Part shown: positions 47,201-55,700 of the stretch, in pieces
Position numbering within the stretch: the first letter of the stretch is position 1
How the letters are laid out: every line of letters begins with the position of its first letter
Translations under genes and position numbers: made by a program
Source of the DNA: Pieris napi
Taxonomy: Eukaryota > Arthropoda > Insecta > Lepidoptera > Pieridae
Assembly: GCF_905475465.1 (NCBI RefSeq)
Contig: NC_062240.1
Span: 8,695,001-8,759,000, forward strand
Direction of reading: 5' to 3'
Length of the DNA stretch: 64,000 bases
The notes under the pieces: generated by a model
Database searches by the model: none
What the model was told of the DNA's origin: nothing
The model's input: the letters and a program-made list of their open reading frames with translations, nothing else

Positions 47201-50132
47201 CTAATAACTTAACCGACTTCAAAATAGAGAACCTTGAGACAAAGTCACCTCCAAGATAAAGACGCGTCAAACAAAATTACATACTTCGAGCGTTTTTAAT
47301 TGGACTATTGTATTTAATGGTGGGTTCTCGTACTATAATTATTTGTCTAGTTTTTGCTACCATGAACCAGTTCTTAATGACATCATATTTACTCTTCAAA
47401 ATACCATTATTTTAAGTACATCCATCGGCACTGTATAAACACTTAATACTGGCTAATGATTTAATTTCAAGTACCTGATGACATGTTATTGAGTTTATAT
47501 TTAGTGATTTTAATTTGCATTTATTATTTTCTCGTAATATAGTTGATATTATAATAGAGATCGTGTTAATATACATACATATGTAATATGAATCTATGTA
47601 AAAATATTTGTCTTTATTTCCTACTGATTCTTCATAAAATTAGGTTATATAAAAATATTATCAGTTGATATATTTTATGATGGAATTATTTTTATTCATT
47701 TGAACACTGAAGGCACATAATATATGAAACCTCATCAATTTGAAGTTAATATAAACTATACGTGTGCCAAGTCAATAGCTAGTTCTATTAAAAAGAAAGG
47801 AATAGAAACACAAAACGAATTTAATAATTATTATATGTGCTTTTAAGACTGTACCATATTTAAATAAACCGCGATCCACCACAAAATGTAAAGCCATAAA
47901 TCAATACAGCATACAATTAGCCGCTCCGAAGCCAGCTAAAGTGTAGAAAGTGGCATTATTGAAACTATTGATAGGGTCGAACGCGCCGGCCTCCGGGGCC
48001 ATATTAACCCGCCGTATTTCACAAACAGCCCGCCGAGGTGAGAACATAATAAGCGGTTCGACTCCATTTTTAATATTCCACCTTCATTATGTCGTATTAC
48101 AATCGTCTTGGGTGGCGAATTCTATCGCGAACTGTCTTAATTCCACGCCATTAAGGCACCGGGATGGAAGGGCGGGCCTTGCGCCGATTTATTTGAATTT
48201 TTGTACAGCTTCAATTTGGGAAATTATTTCGCTTGCGGCGCTCGCGAAATTAAGACGTCAGCGTGATTGCTGTGAGGCGTTTAATTATGTAAATGTTATG
48301 AGCTAGGTGGGTGGTGCGGGTAATTGTGCCAAGATGTGGTCACGTTCAGATTTATGATTCAGGCCTTTGAAAAATTACTGGGCGATGCAATAAATATATC
48401 GGAATGAATGCGAATGGACATTGTATGAGATGATGTAGTTAAGAACAGCACAGCGGTATTAAAAAAATATATTATATCTAGTCTGGGTCTTTCGTCATTT
48501 ATGAAGATTTGGCTGAGGAACTTTGATGATTTTAATCTTATAATAGCATTGTAGATTATAGATTATAGCAAGATATGGATATATATACAAAGACATTCGC
48601 TTCATCGCTTTCTTTCATACATCTTTCTTAAATATGGGCAAACAAGTGGAAACACTTTTCATTTTTAATTTTTATACGAAGTCGTTTTGATAATTCTAAG
48701 TTCAACGTTTTAATCATTTGTATTTTAATTTGATTTATATTTTTTTCTGGCGCTTTAGATCCTTGCATCACACATGGAGGTAAGGTGTAAGTGCCACGGA
48801 TTATCTGGAAGCTGCCAGCTTCGAACTTGTTGGAGAGCCACTCCCGATTTCAGAGTCGTCGCCACTACCATTAAAAAACAATATCGTAAAGTAAGTTAAA
48901 CTAATCCACAAATGATCTATCCATCTTTGGTTTACGCGAATACACATTAAAAAGCTAGATGGCATTAGAAGACCTTCTTCAATACTCTAAATCATACAAT
49001 TTGATAGTACGGCACTTGAATCGCCGTTCATGTTTAACTTAGTATTATTCTACCGTTGTCTTAAAAGCCATCCAAAATTTTATCAAGGTCGCTAAAGCTG
49101 CTGGACTGTAAGAGTTAAAAATTTAAGAGTTAAGAATTTATCCGAAAAGACAGTCATTACTTTACTTAAGTTAGACTTACATAAGTTGACTATAGATCCA
49201 ATAGAAGATAAAAATGTTCTTTACTGTCCTTTCTTTCTGTTGTTAGCTTATCGGGCATATTGTGAATGCGTTGTACCGTTCTTTTGTTTTTAACTGCAAT
49301 TTGAGATAGTAGAGGACTGTAAAATCTAATGATTCAGACATATTTAAATTAGATTTACATTAGGGTGCTTTTGCAATGTTCTACATATTTTACAGGCTCT
49401 AATGGTAGCACAAGAAGGTCTCAACAACGGCGAATCAGTGCTGCGAGGCAGACCTCGCGGCAGAAGGAAGAGTAGAGCTAGACCGGCACCAAAGACAAGT
49501 TTACTGTTCTTTGAAAAGTAAGGAATTTAAGGGCATAGTAAAACTCTTCATCGTATATATCTAAAAATAAAGTATACCATTGATAAAAGAGATAAAAGTA
49601 GTAAGCTTATTTTAAATATTCTATTACTTGTAGCAGTTATTATGTATTATAAATATTTTTCATGCAAAACCAAGCCTACAAAAAAATGCAAAAATAATTT
49701 CTTTAGAATACACTTTCATTGTAAATATATAACATCTATACATTTTTCACCCTCTTACGTATAGAAATAAAAATAGATATAAATAATGCTAAAGAGATAC
49801 AAACAACATTATAAATATCTAGACGTAGGTTTTGATGATTATTTCAATTAATACTATAATTTAAATTTTAAAATAAACTAATAACAAATATTTATAGATC
49901 CCCAAGCTTTTGCGAGGCGGATCCCAAGCTCGACTCGCCAGGAACATCGGGCAGGGTGTGTCGCATCGGAAGGACCTCGAGGACGGGCTCATGTGACCTC
50001 CTCTGTTGTGGAAGAGGTCACGATCTTATTCGGAAGTCAAGCGTTAAGCCCTGCAACTGCACGTTCCATTGGTGTTGTAAAGTCGATTGCCAAAAGTGTA
50101 AAGACGATAAGTGGATTGCTGTATGTAAGTAA
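20176..50132 (+). CDS. Wnt10: Wnt10 secreted signalling ligand, six coding exons
   Basis: Secreted, lipid-modified Wnt ligand for Frizzled/LRP receptors. Join 20176-20258, 24707-24942, 38697-38983, 48759-48890, 49396-49517 and 49898-50132. All introns are GT..AG, phases agree, and the product is 364 aa, a normal Wnt length. Seen: an N-terminal signal peptide; ECQHQFRWHRWNCSSL near residues 75-90, including an N-C-S glycosylation site; SCGCD; WEWSGCSHN; CKCHGLSGSC at 212-221 with the acylated serine at 218; CCGRGHD; and a C-terminal FHWCCKVDCQKC ending WIAVCK. I count 24 cysteines, the full Wnt set. The choice of Wnt10 over other subfamilies rests on remembered Wnt10 patterns (GLTREQ, the ECQHQFR block, the Arg-rich insert before the LLFFEKSP motif) and on ninaC next door. 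Start: ATG 20176, with a second in-frame ATG at 20200. Subfamily could be confirmed by phylogeny; that it is a Wnt is certain. Confidence 0.95.
22716..22915 (+). repeat. Dispersed repeat D, copy 1 (LINE 3' UTR-like)
   Basis: GGTTACACAATGTACACTTATGAAC, GCCAGTTCTCAAATCAAG, AACTGGCAATAAACTCTCCGCC and CTGCAACCATTACACTAAG. The same order is found at 28117-28336, and the first part at 53583. Confidence 0.7.
23204..23411 (+). mobile_element. SINE family A in Wnt10 intron 1
   Basis: Head GGCTAGTGGCTTCAGCG, B box GGTTCGATCCC, body to GCTGATCACCCACTTGC. The tail is short. It produces spurious open frames on both strands. Confidence 0.88.
23820..23872 (+). repeat. Short tandem repeat, 21 bp x 2.5
   Basis: GAAATTT(A/G)AAAAGATGAATTC repeats twice and then starts a third time. 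In Wnt10 intron 1. Confidence 0.85.
24707..24942 (+). CDS. Wnt10: Wnt10 exon 2: N-terminal cysteine block
   Basis: Residues 28-107. Acceptor TTCCAG before 24707, donor GTGAGT after 24942. Carries CRIVRGLTREQRSICHE and the Wnt hallmark ECQHQFRWHRWNCSSL, with four conserved cysteines and an N-glycosylation sequon. Confidence 0.95.
25594..25725 (+). repeat. Dispersed repeat E, LINE tail in Wnt10 intron 2
   Basis: GTCCTGGAAGAGATCGCTCG, AAAGCGATAAGGCCACCAGTTGCCC, CATTTAATTATGTCAACTG, ending in AATAAATAAA. The inverse copy is at 9757-9880. Confidence 0.75.
26188..26446 (+). mobile_element. tRNA-derived SINE, family B, with A-tail
   Basis: Head TCATTGGTCTAGTGGTTAG (A box) and GGGTTCGATCTCCGGC (B box), body GAACATCGATGTGATGAGC, and a poly-A tail at about 26436-26445. 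Its body shares nothing with family A. A single copy in the window. Confidence 0.88.
26488..26832. mobile_element. Element with 103-bp perfect inverted repeats
   Basis: Left arm 26488-26590 and right arm 26730-26832 are exact reverse complements by my reading, with a 139-bp loop. AAATCAGTTATATA occurs at 26443-26456 and 26829-26842, so the insert 26457-26828 has a 14-bp direct repeat around it. The GCGAAACGTCGGATAAATTT motif and a long variable duplication remind me of Penelope-like retroelements; that is a guess. No open frame. Confidence 0.8.
28117..28336 (+). repeat. Dispersed repeat D, copy 2
   Basis: Matches 22716-22915 across four shared blocks ending CACATGACATCTTTAAGT. In between it carries the inner palindrome CCAGTTCTCAAATCAAGAACTGG. 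Confidence 0.7.
28412..28700 (+). pseudogene. LINE ORF2 C-terminal relic in Wnt10 intron 2
   Basis: VGYLECMGQAQAVKEAYLSRPRG...CWLERVEQDLLQLKASNWKEMAQNRER, stop, KFHVSEAKTLFGSQSRRSSSS. This is a textbook LINE C-terminus. One TGA sits where tryptophan is usual. The serine-coding AGT run at the end (about 28680-28710) is a small microsatellite. Confidence 0.85.
31433..31723 (+). mobile_element. Short non-autonomous Helitron, complete
   Basis: Shows every Helitron hallmark: 5' TC (TCTAATATATAAAATTCTCG), 3' CTAG, insertion between A (31432) and T (31724), no target duplication, and a hairpin GGCAAA-ACGACG-TTTGCC at 31695-31712 eleven bases before the 3' end. It is 291 bp with no coding capacity. 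Confidence 0.88.
32281..32556 (+). mobile_element. SINE family A in Wnt10 intron 2
   Basis: Complete head GCAGTGTTGGCCTAGTGGC and tail ending TAGCACCACTGATTTATT. It lacks about 25 bases around the CATTCGCTCGAAAGGTG section and carries a local duplication of AACCTAAAAA in the tail. Confidence 0.9.
33258..33505 (-). mobile_element. Helitron of the same family, 5' and middle
   Basis: Minus strand. The 5' end TCTCTATATATAAAATTCTCG is at 33505. It contains CGAAACGGCTCGACCGATTC and the interior seen at 5150. The 3' hairpin is missing at the left side. Confidence 0.75.
33512..33614 (+). repeat. Dispersed repeat F, copy 2
   Basis: ATTCACGTCTAATTCCCGAAGGGGTAGACAGAGACCACGGATC and CCACTTTCATGACATTCA, as at 518-615. 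Probably the remains of a LINE 3' part. Confidence 0.65.
35375..35545 (+). repeat. LINE 3'-end relic
   Basis: GTGGAATTGACTCCCAGTGG... followed by GAGAGATACGACCTCCAACTATTC gives WNxLPxxxF..RYDLQxF in broken frames, typical of the last part of a LINE ORF. It ends in an A-rich tract at 35533. Confidence 0.55.
38055..38400 (-). pseudogene. LINE ORF2 C-terminal relic just upstream of Wnt10 exon 3
   Basis: Minus strand reads DPSHIAKPALYWNLQGQRKRVRASQTWQRNIIAEAKEAGMKLRELPRIDHAGFLR, stop, MPSAP. Upstream RRKWKW lies in another frame. The RKWxW / HIA..AL.WN..G / R..QTW pattern is that of CR1/L2-like LINE C-termini. Frameshifted and stopped. Confidence 0.75.
38697..38983 (+). CDS. Wnt10: Wnt10 exon 3: GFRETSF to HNNNAGR block
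   Basis: Residues 107-202. Opens with GFRETSFLYALTAAGVAHA and includes RACAQG, LSCGCD, WEWSGCSHNLAYG, FSKKFLD and HNNNAGR, in the family order. Acceptor TTCCAG, donor GTGAGT. The exon is clearly more GC-rich than the surrounding intron. A decayed LINE tail starts only about 25 bases after the donor. Confidence 0.95.
39010..39125 (+). repeat. LINE 3'-UTR fragment after Wnt10 exon 3
   Basis: GGCAAACTGGCAGGAGGCTCATCTGG, then AGTGAGGCCCACCGCC and GCGTTGCTGGCCTTTTTA. The same module family as at 14898, 15680, 40530 and 45820. Confidence 0.65.
39922..40227. mobile_element. MITE with about 112-bp imperfect inverted repeats
   Basis: Arms 39922-40033 and 40114-40227: CGTAAAATTGTAAACACCG ... ATTATTATTCGGTAG against its inverse, with scattered mismatches and small indels. 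The loop is about 80 bp. CATG flanks both outer ends. Many ATTGTAA/TTACAAT motifs recur along the arms. No coding capacity. Confidence 0.85.
40525..40600 (+). repeat. Diverged LINE 3'-UTR fragment
   Basis: AAAAGGCCGGCAACACGAACCTTCTGGCGGTGTCAGG belongs to the same module. Short. Confidence 0.45.
42119..42385 (+). mobile_element. SINE family A in Wnt10 intron 3, near full length
   Basis: Head GCAGTGTTGGCCTAGTGGC, B box GGTTCGATCC, tail TAGCGCCACTAATTTATT. The section after CCCAAAAAGTC is shortened by about 15 bases. TTTATTATGCA occurs on both sides, a possible target duplication. Confidence 0.92.
44550..44790 (+). mobile_element. SINE family A, 5' truncated and internally deleted
   Basis: Begins at the GCGTGCGACTCTCATCC region, so the A box is lost. 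The segment after the B box is also missing. The rest, up to TAGCGCCACTGAATTT, is well preserved. Confidence 0.85.
45690..45930 (+). repeat. LINE 3' end
   Basis: Reads RTTTMWNQVPTEVFPNQFHLEYFK, stop, then AGGCCAGCAACGCAC, CATCAGGTGAGCC and an A-rich tail at 45921. Common lepidopteran LINE terminus. Confidence 0.7.
46752..47200 (+). repeat. Local tandem duplication, about 224 bp, in Wnt10 intron 3
   Basis: GATTC..GATATTGGCTGATGC..AAATTGTTGCATGCTCATTT starts at 46752 and again at 46976. The copies stay alignable through TTTGAATAGATCAGATTTTAATATCCTGTCAC to ATCATCATTCTATTTTGC. They differ by scattered substitutions, so the duplication is not recent. Confidence 0.9.
46918..46980. repeat. Small AT palindrome at the duplication junction
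   Basis: ATTTTGCAATTTAAATTGCAAAAT (46953-46976) is a perfect palindrome. It lies exactly between the two 224-bp copies. Confidence 0.6.
47940..48310. promoter_or_regulatory. GC-rich island in Wnt10 intron 3, candidate enhancer
   Basis: About 370 bases with clearly higher GC than the flanks (GCGCCGGCCTCCGGGGCC, GGAAGGGCGGGCC, GCTTGCGGCGCTCGCG), interspersed with AATTAA homeodomain-like cores. One 118-codon frame is open across it from a GTG but lacks a convincing start or any known domain. I read it as non-coding. Confidence 0.4.
48759..48890 (+). CDS. Wnt10: Wnt10 exon 4: lipidation motif
   Basis: Residues 203-246, phase 0 at both ends. Contains CKCHGLSGSCQLRTCW. The serine at 218 is the one that Porcupine acylates in Wnts, and its loop contacts Frizzled. 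Acceptor GCTTTAG, donor GTAAGT. Confidence 0.95.
49396..49517 (+). CDS. Wnt10: Wnt10 exon 5: variable Arg-rich linker
   Basis: Residues 247-287. Starts ALMVAQEG and passes through an arginine-rich segment (RGRPRGRRKSRARP) before LLFFEKSP. This is the linker between the two Wnt subdomains and the least conserved part of the protein. The basic stretch could act as a proprotein-type cleavage or heparin-binding site; that is inference. Donor GTAAGG. Confidence 0.9.
49898..50132 (+). CDS. Wnt10: Wnt10 exon 6: C-terminal cysteine-rich domain
   Basis: Residues 287-364 and the TAA stop. Contains FCEADPKLDSPGTSGRVC, the CCGRGHD motif, CNCTFHWCC and the C-terminal VCK. Twelve of the 24 cysteines lie here; in Wnts they form the 'thumb/finger' that grips Frizzled. 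Acceptor TTATAG. Confidence 0.95.
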
Positions 50133-50369
50133 GAGCGGTAAAATTTAGAGCAAGCTGTTCTAACTCTCTAAAAAATTCTGGAGAGATTTTCGACACTAGG
50201 TCGTGCGTTCAAAGCTACTTTTAATGGAATACATATAAAAGAAACCGTCATGCAAAAAAACTACAAATTATGGAGAAGAGACAATTTAAATTTAATATAA
50301 ATTTAAATTGCGCTCTGATTTAGTTTCATTAAACTGGTATGCACAAATACACGGAATTATTAGTTTGTA

Positions 50370-50375
50370 AATAAA
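50370..50375 (+). terminator. Candidate Wnt10 poly(A) signal, proximal
   Basis: AATAAA 238 bases after the Wnt10 stop, followed by a T/G-bearing stretch. Confidence 0.45.
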
Positions 50376-50638
50376 TTGTGGAATAATTATGATTTAGATA
50401 TAAATTAAAAATTTTGATAATTAATTAGGCTAATTTAAATTAAAATAACATAAATTTTACTCTTTACAATTATTTTCATTTACATATCTTACATAAACAT
50501 AGCTTTAACATAGTAATTGTTATCAGTATTAAATGTAGACTATTATAACATTCCGTCTTGTAAATATTAATTCCATATTCTGTGTAATATTTAATATTTA
50601 TTTTAGTACTAGCTAATGCATTTTGTATCAAATGTTCA

Positions 50639-50644
50639 AATAAA
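50639..50644 (+). terminator. Candidate Wnt10 poly(A) signal, distal
   Basis: AATAAA 507 bases after the stop, followed at about 15 bases by GTTTTTTTTT, a good downstream U-rich element. Confidence 0.5.
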
Positions 50645-51395
50645 CGAGGTAAACGCACTTGTTTTTTTTTAATAGTTCCTGAATATTATTTATTGCAAAA
50701 TTATTTTGTCAATTGTCAATATTGCCATTGTATCAGCGCAAGGTTGGAGCATAAACAAGATACGAATACTTCCCACGAAATTGTATAGGTATTATATTAA
50801 AAATATGGAGACAGTAGTATTACTTAATGCCGTTTAATTTCAATGTGAATCAGAATTAACGATTAAAAGTATTTAGTTATTAGTAATAGAAATCGATTGT
50901 CTATGGTTAGTCTTAAGCTCGCAAAATTTAAGCAAAATAAGCCTCCATTTAACAACAAAATGAACTAAAATATTTTCGCTCTGCACTTATAAGAAGTGCC
51001 TATCATTCACTAATCTATCACTTCAAATTATGTGAAGCGGAAACACAAACAAACATGACAGATTAGTGATGTAATATTTTTGACAGCTCAATGGACATAT
51101 TGTTACTGACAATACTTCAATTGTATTCGGTCTTTGAAAATTCTTACAAAGATTTTAATTCGGATCGTAACGGTGATTTTAAGAGATCGATTATTCCCAT
51201 AAGTACTTGAAGTTACGTTAAATATGCCGCAATAGGATGCAAACTTAAACGTTTTGTTTAAAATACTTGATTATAAATTATTTATAATTTACGTTATATT
51301 GCAAACTAAGAGTTGTTTGGAAGGATTGTCATCCAGCACATGTATTTCTAGCATTAGTATTTAACGTCAAGTATTAATATTAAAATACTGTAATT

Positions 51396-51665
51396 ATAAT
51401 TGCTTTAACGTGCGACTTTTATCCTTTAAGTCGTCGGTTCTAACCCCGGCTGTGCGCCAATGAACTCTGTATATATGTCTATGAGCACTTTTAATACTCG
51501 CACGTATTGGAAAGAAAACATCGTGAAATGGCCTTATATCCAAAAAGTCGATGACGTATGTCAGACTTAGAAGGCTGATCACCTACTTGCCTGTTTGAGA
51601 AAACAAATGATCACGAATCAGATACTTTGAGGCCCCAGACCTTAAAGGTAAAGGTGCCGTTGTAT
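51396..51665 (+). mobile_element. SINE family A, diverged, between Wnt10 and ninaC
   Basis: Recognisable GCTTTAACGTGCGAC, GGTTCTAACCCCGGC, CATCGTGA, CCAAAAAGTCGATGACG and GCTGATCACCTACTTGCC. It is more diverged than the other copies, so it is probably older. Confidence 0.8.
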
Positions 51666-51844
51666 TTTTATTTTAACTATTAGCAAATAAGTAATGCTTT
51701 TGAATAAAAAATTGTCATATTAGGATAAGAAATTATTTATTATTTATATTACCGAAGGATAAATATGGTTCTAAAATCATCATTATAAAGTTATGTTATT
51801 TTTTCATAATAATTGTTACACATACAGTGTTTTTCTGAAATTTT

Positions 51845-52060
51845 ACTTTTTGAGAATATATTAACTGTGGGCAAACACTGGTAGACGGCATTGCCAAAGG
51901 ACTCGCAAGTGACTCGCCGGCCATTCTTGGCACGCTCTTTTGTTGAAAGACCCTCAGACGAATTGGTACCGGAATACGGATAGTGCGCGTGTGCGGCAAA
52001 AACTACCTTAAAAACGCTCAGTTGTGGAACAACGAACATCGAGGTGATACGGGTGGAATT
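51845..52060 (-). repeat. Probable LINE 3'-end relic between Wnt10 and ninaC
   Basis: The minus strand contains overlapping open frames (CGAGTCACTTGCGAGTCC, AGCGTGCCAAGAATGGCCGGCGAGTC) in a moderately GC-rich block. The style resembles LINE termini in Lepidoptera. I cannot exclude ninaC promoter sequence. Confidence 0.4.
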
Positions 52061-52432
52061 TCGTAGTCTGCCATGTCTGCCATAGTCATGTCCGATGGTG
52101 AAACTCGATTGAATAAATTTTCTTTTTTTTTTTTTCGTACAATGGAAATTCTATTATCGCATAGCTATGTGTATGCGCAATCGCTATTCAAAGTCCGTAA
52201 TGGTGTTAGTGGTATCGTAAACGGATTAAGTGTACTTAATTCCGCGAAGCCCCAGCACTTTTCAGAGTTCGCAGCTACCTATTCAATTTTTCACTGTAAG
52301 TCGTGAAACCGTGGTAGACGGACTCGGTAAGTGTTATATTTTATTTGACCATCAATTAAATATCACATTTGACTTCTCTTTTATAGACTTACTAAGTTAA
52401 AGTATTGAAAAGTACACATGAATCAGTGAACA

Positions 52433-52738
52433 ATGTACGAAGTTAGAATGAGGGATGGCTTGAACGTGTCATCGTTATCAAGCCCTCATGATCGCTATAA
52501 AATTGAAAAGAAACTCGGATCTGGTATATTCGGAAAGGTATTTCAAGCATCCGACGATCAGGCTGCTGGCAAATCGGTCGCCGTCAAAGTAATCAACTTA
52601 ACAGATACAAAAGAACAACACATTCATGAAGAATGTAAAATATTAAGAGATTTTACGAAACACCCAAATATTATCGACTTTTACGGTGTCTTCTGCGAAC
52701 GTTCCGAATATGTCAAGAAAATATGGTTCGTCATTGAG
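52433..52738 (+). CDS. ninaC: ninaC exon 1: kinase N-lobe
   Basis: Residues 1-102. Contains the glycine loop GSGIFGKV, VAVK with the ATP-anchoring lysine at 52, and the alpha-C glutamate region HEECKIL. A TGA lies in frame just upstream of the ATG. Donor GTAAGT. Confidence 0.95.
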
Positions 52739-55700
52739 GTAAGTTCTTCACGACTTAATATTATCAGAATTGGTTATGTCCTATCGAATTCGATATAATG
52801 AATCGCTTATTCCCCAGCTATGCGAATTCGGATCTGTCATCGATATTGTCAGAAAATTGAATGCGATGGACAAAAAAATGTCCGAAGAACACATCGCTTA
52901 CATCCTCAAATATACGATTAAGGTGAGTCCAATCCGAATGACTATAAACATGTCGTTCGTCACATACAACTCGACGCTTATAAAACAAAGGCCCTGCCAG
53001 TCGAGCTTTCAAAGGCTGAATCAATTGGTAGTTACTTTGAATGCAAACTCAATTGTTTTCGGATGAGTTGGGATTGTTGCCCTCGACATGGAATAAAATA
53101 TAGCCGAGCAATCCTCCGCGTACTAAAATCTAGGGCCATTACTTAAACGCAGCCGCATTATTCGATGTGATTCGAGACGGAACGCTCCAAGTTGTCGATG
53201 TGAATGTCCGATCGCTCTACAACACCGTGATGCCCCCCCATTGCGAAGCATCGCTCAATTATCGTAAATAATGCTCGCACACGGAAGATATACGACCTTG
53301 CTGCGGTAGCCGCGGGTACCTCAGACTCGTTCCTGCTGCCACAAAATATCCCTTACAACCTCGTCTATACAGACCGAAATAACCATAACGCTATTTAGAG
53401 CTCTTGCTAAATTAAATCGACTCAAATGGATATTATCTTTATGTAAACCACTTGGCTCACAATGCTCGATGCCTCATTTTACGTGTTGTCTTGTGTATTT
53501 TTCATATCATATATAATAAAATATACAATAGTTATCATTAATAGTAATTAAATAAATATTAAACTACAAGTCAAAAGTCAAATTCATTTATTCATATAGG
53601 TCACACAATGTGCACTTATAAACGTCAAAAAATAAATATATATTAAGAAACGTTAACAACGACCACATTAATTAAATTATTTACTTTTTGTTACCTATGA
53701 CGATATATTAGGTATTTGATGCCTGTAGACTATCGTGCAATTATTGTTTTTGATTAGTCCTTAATAATTTACTTGGTACAATTGACATCCCTACAATAAA
53801 ACGTGCAAGGAACACATTAAGCGACTGATATATCAGTATATGGGACAGGCTGGCGTATGCAAATAGCTCCAATGAATCACATGGGCGTGGACCTCTGAGT
53901 GACGTTGATGGTAGCGTCATTGAGGCGTCACAGGTCATTTGTTAGGGCGGTCGCTCCATCACTCCGTGTCAAAGAGATTCACTCCCGCCATTGGCTCCCT
54001 TTAACAATGTAATCACTTAATATATTCACTGTTATTACAATATAACAGTGTTGAGTCGAGGTACGAATTAACTATTGAGAATATAGTATATAATAACTGT
54101 TTGTACCTAATTTATATCCTACTAAATCATTGTAAACCACACGTTTTATACATAGTAATATGTTTTATTAAAACCACATCACATATCCACCACCAATAAT
54201 TTTCATTTATATGATGGTGTGCTATTAGCCTTTTGCACCCTCAAACCCAAAGTATTCCTTTTTATGCTGAGCGTTACTAACTTTGCCTACAAGTCTTAGG
54301 TCATATAAAAATCACTTATGGAAATTATTTTGGCATTTTAGGCACTCGTATATCTCCACGAGAACAAAGTTATGCATCGCAATGTACGAGCCAGTAATAT
54401 ACTTATAAAGAACAATGGCGAAATAAAAATCTGCGACTTCTCATTGTGCTGTCAATTAAAAGACGCTTTAGATAAAACGACATCTTATATTGGATCGCCG
54501 AGTTGGATGGCCCCTGAAATGGTAACTAGAGGTGAAGAGGGATATGACAATAGGGTTGATGTGTGGGCCCTGGGAATCACAACGATTGAAATGGTTGATG
54601 GAAAGGGACCCTTCGAAGAGATGCATCCCACTGGAGCCCTGTTTCAAATTCTCAGAAATCCACCCCCAGGCGTGCTGAAACCAGCGATGTCGTCAAATGA
54701 AATTAATGATTTTATAAATGAGTTAGTATAAATTAATTCTTATGTCCCATGGGACGAATATCCTTTTCCTCACACGAATAGCACGTCACTCATTAAAACA
54801 AAAATAAAATTTGTATGTGAGATAGAATAATTTTTGTTCAAACTATGTTTTCTTCGTGGACCAACACTTTGAGGAAGCGAAGTATTGTGTTAAATATCTA
54901 AACATAGTTTTAGTTTGCTTCAAGTTAATGGCAGGTCATTTTCAGGTGCCTTGAGAAAAATCCAGAACACCGACCTTTTATTATGGAGTTGGAAGAACAT
55001 CCATTCATTCAGTCCGTCCCAGAAAATGATTTCCATGTGAGTTTAATCGTATAGAAAAAACATTATTATATGTCCTTTAAACCCAATTAAAGAAACTGGT
55101 ATTTATAAACGGTAGGATATGTATAATTGAGTTGCTATTTACCACCCACTAATTGATGTTCATCGGTTTAATTACTACCACTAGCAATTAAATGTATAGC
55201 CTCTATTTAATTCAAACGTCAAACTTAAAATACTCTCTTTTCTTAAACGATTACAGCTTTCTACGGAAATAAAAATGCTAGCAAATGACCTGCAAGAAAA
55301 AGAAGCACCACCAAGAAAACCAGAACGCATTATTAAAGAAGGTCTTCTTATTACGCAAGGCAGACACGAACCTGAAACCATGCAAGTAGAAGACTTAGCT
55401 GCCTTAGAATGCTTAACTGAGGAAAATATTCTAAGCGAAATACATACTAAATTAGAAAAGGGATCTTTTATGTCTTTCATTGGAGATATCTTGTTAATAC
55501 TTAATCCTAACTCTTCTGACGATATTTATAATGAAGAGGTAAATATATAATTATTAATAATTAATGGACTGTTCTTTGACTAAGCGGGTGTTGTGACACT
55601 TTTCACTAACATAGATATAGTGAACCCGGACTAGTTACACCCAGACTGTTGTCTGTTTTGAAGGGTCGGTACTCTAGTGTTTGCTTAGAAAATGTCTAAC

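Larger units (their letters stand above)
38984..48758 (+). other. Wnt10 intron 3 (9.8 kb)
   Basis: Contains LINE tails (39010, 40525, 45690), a MITE (39922), two SINEs (42119, 44550), a C14 homopolymer at 41166-41179, the 224-bp duplication and a GC-rich island (47940-48310). No other exons seen. Confidence 0.8.
50133..52432 (+). other. Wnt10-ninaC intergenic region (2.3 kb)
   Basis: Holds the Wnt10 3' UTR with two AATAAA signals, AT-rich sequence, a diverged SINE (51396) and a possible LINE end (51845). A GTAAGT at 52327 and TTTATAG at 52386 could bound a 60-bp intron in the ninaC 5' UTR. Confidence 0.6.

Noticed and set aside
47950..48306. 118-codon open frame in Wnt10 intron 3
   Set aside because: Begins with GTG, has no ATG near its start, no domain or signal and no splice context. 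Explained by local high GC content.
51791..52039. Overlapping 82- and 67-codon minus-strand frames upstream of ninaC
   Set aside because: No conserved domain recognised and the style is that of a LINE terminus; listed only as a probable repeat.
54840..54915. Inverted repeat in ninaC intron 3
   Set aside because: Only about 11 paired bases around a 50-base loop; expected by chance in AT-rich DNA.
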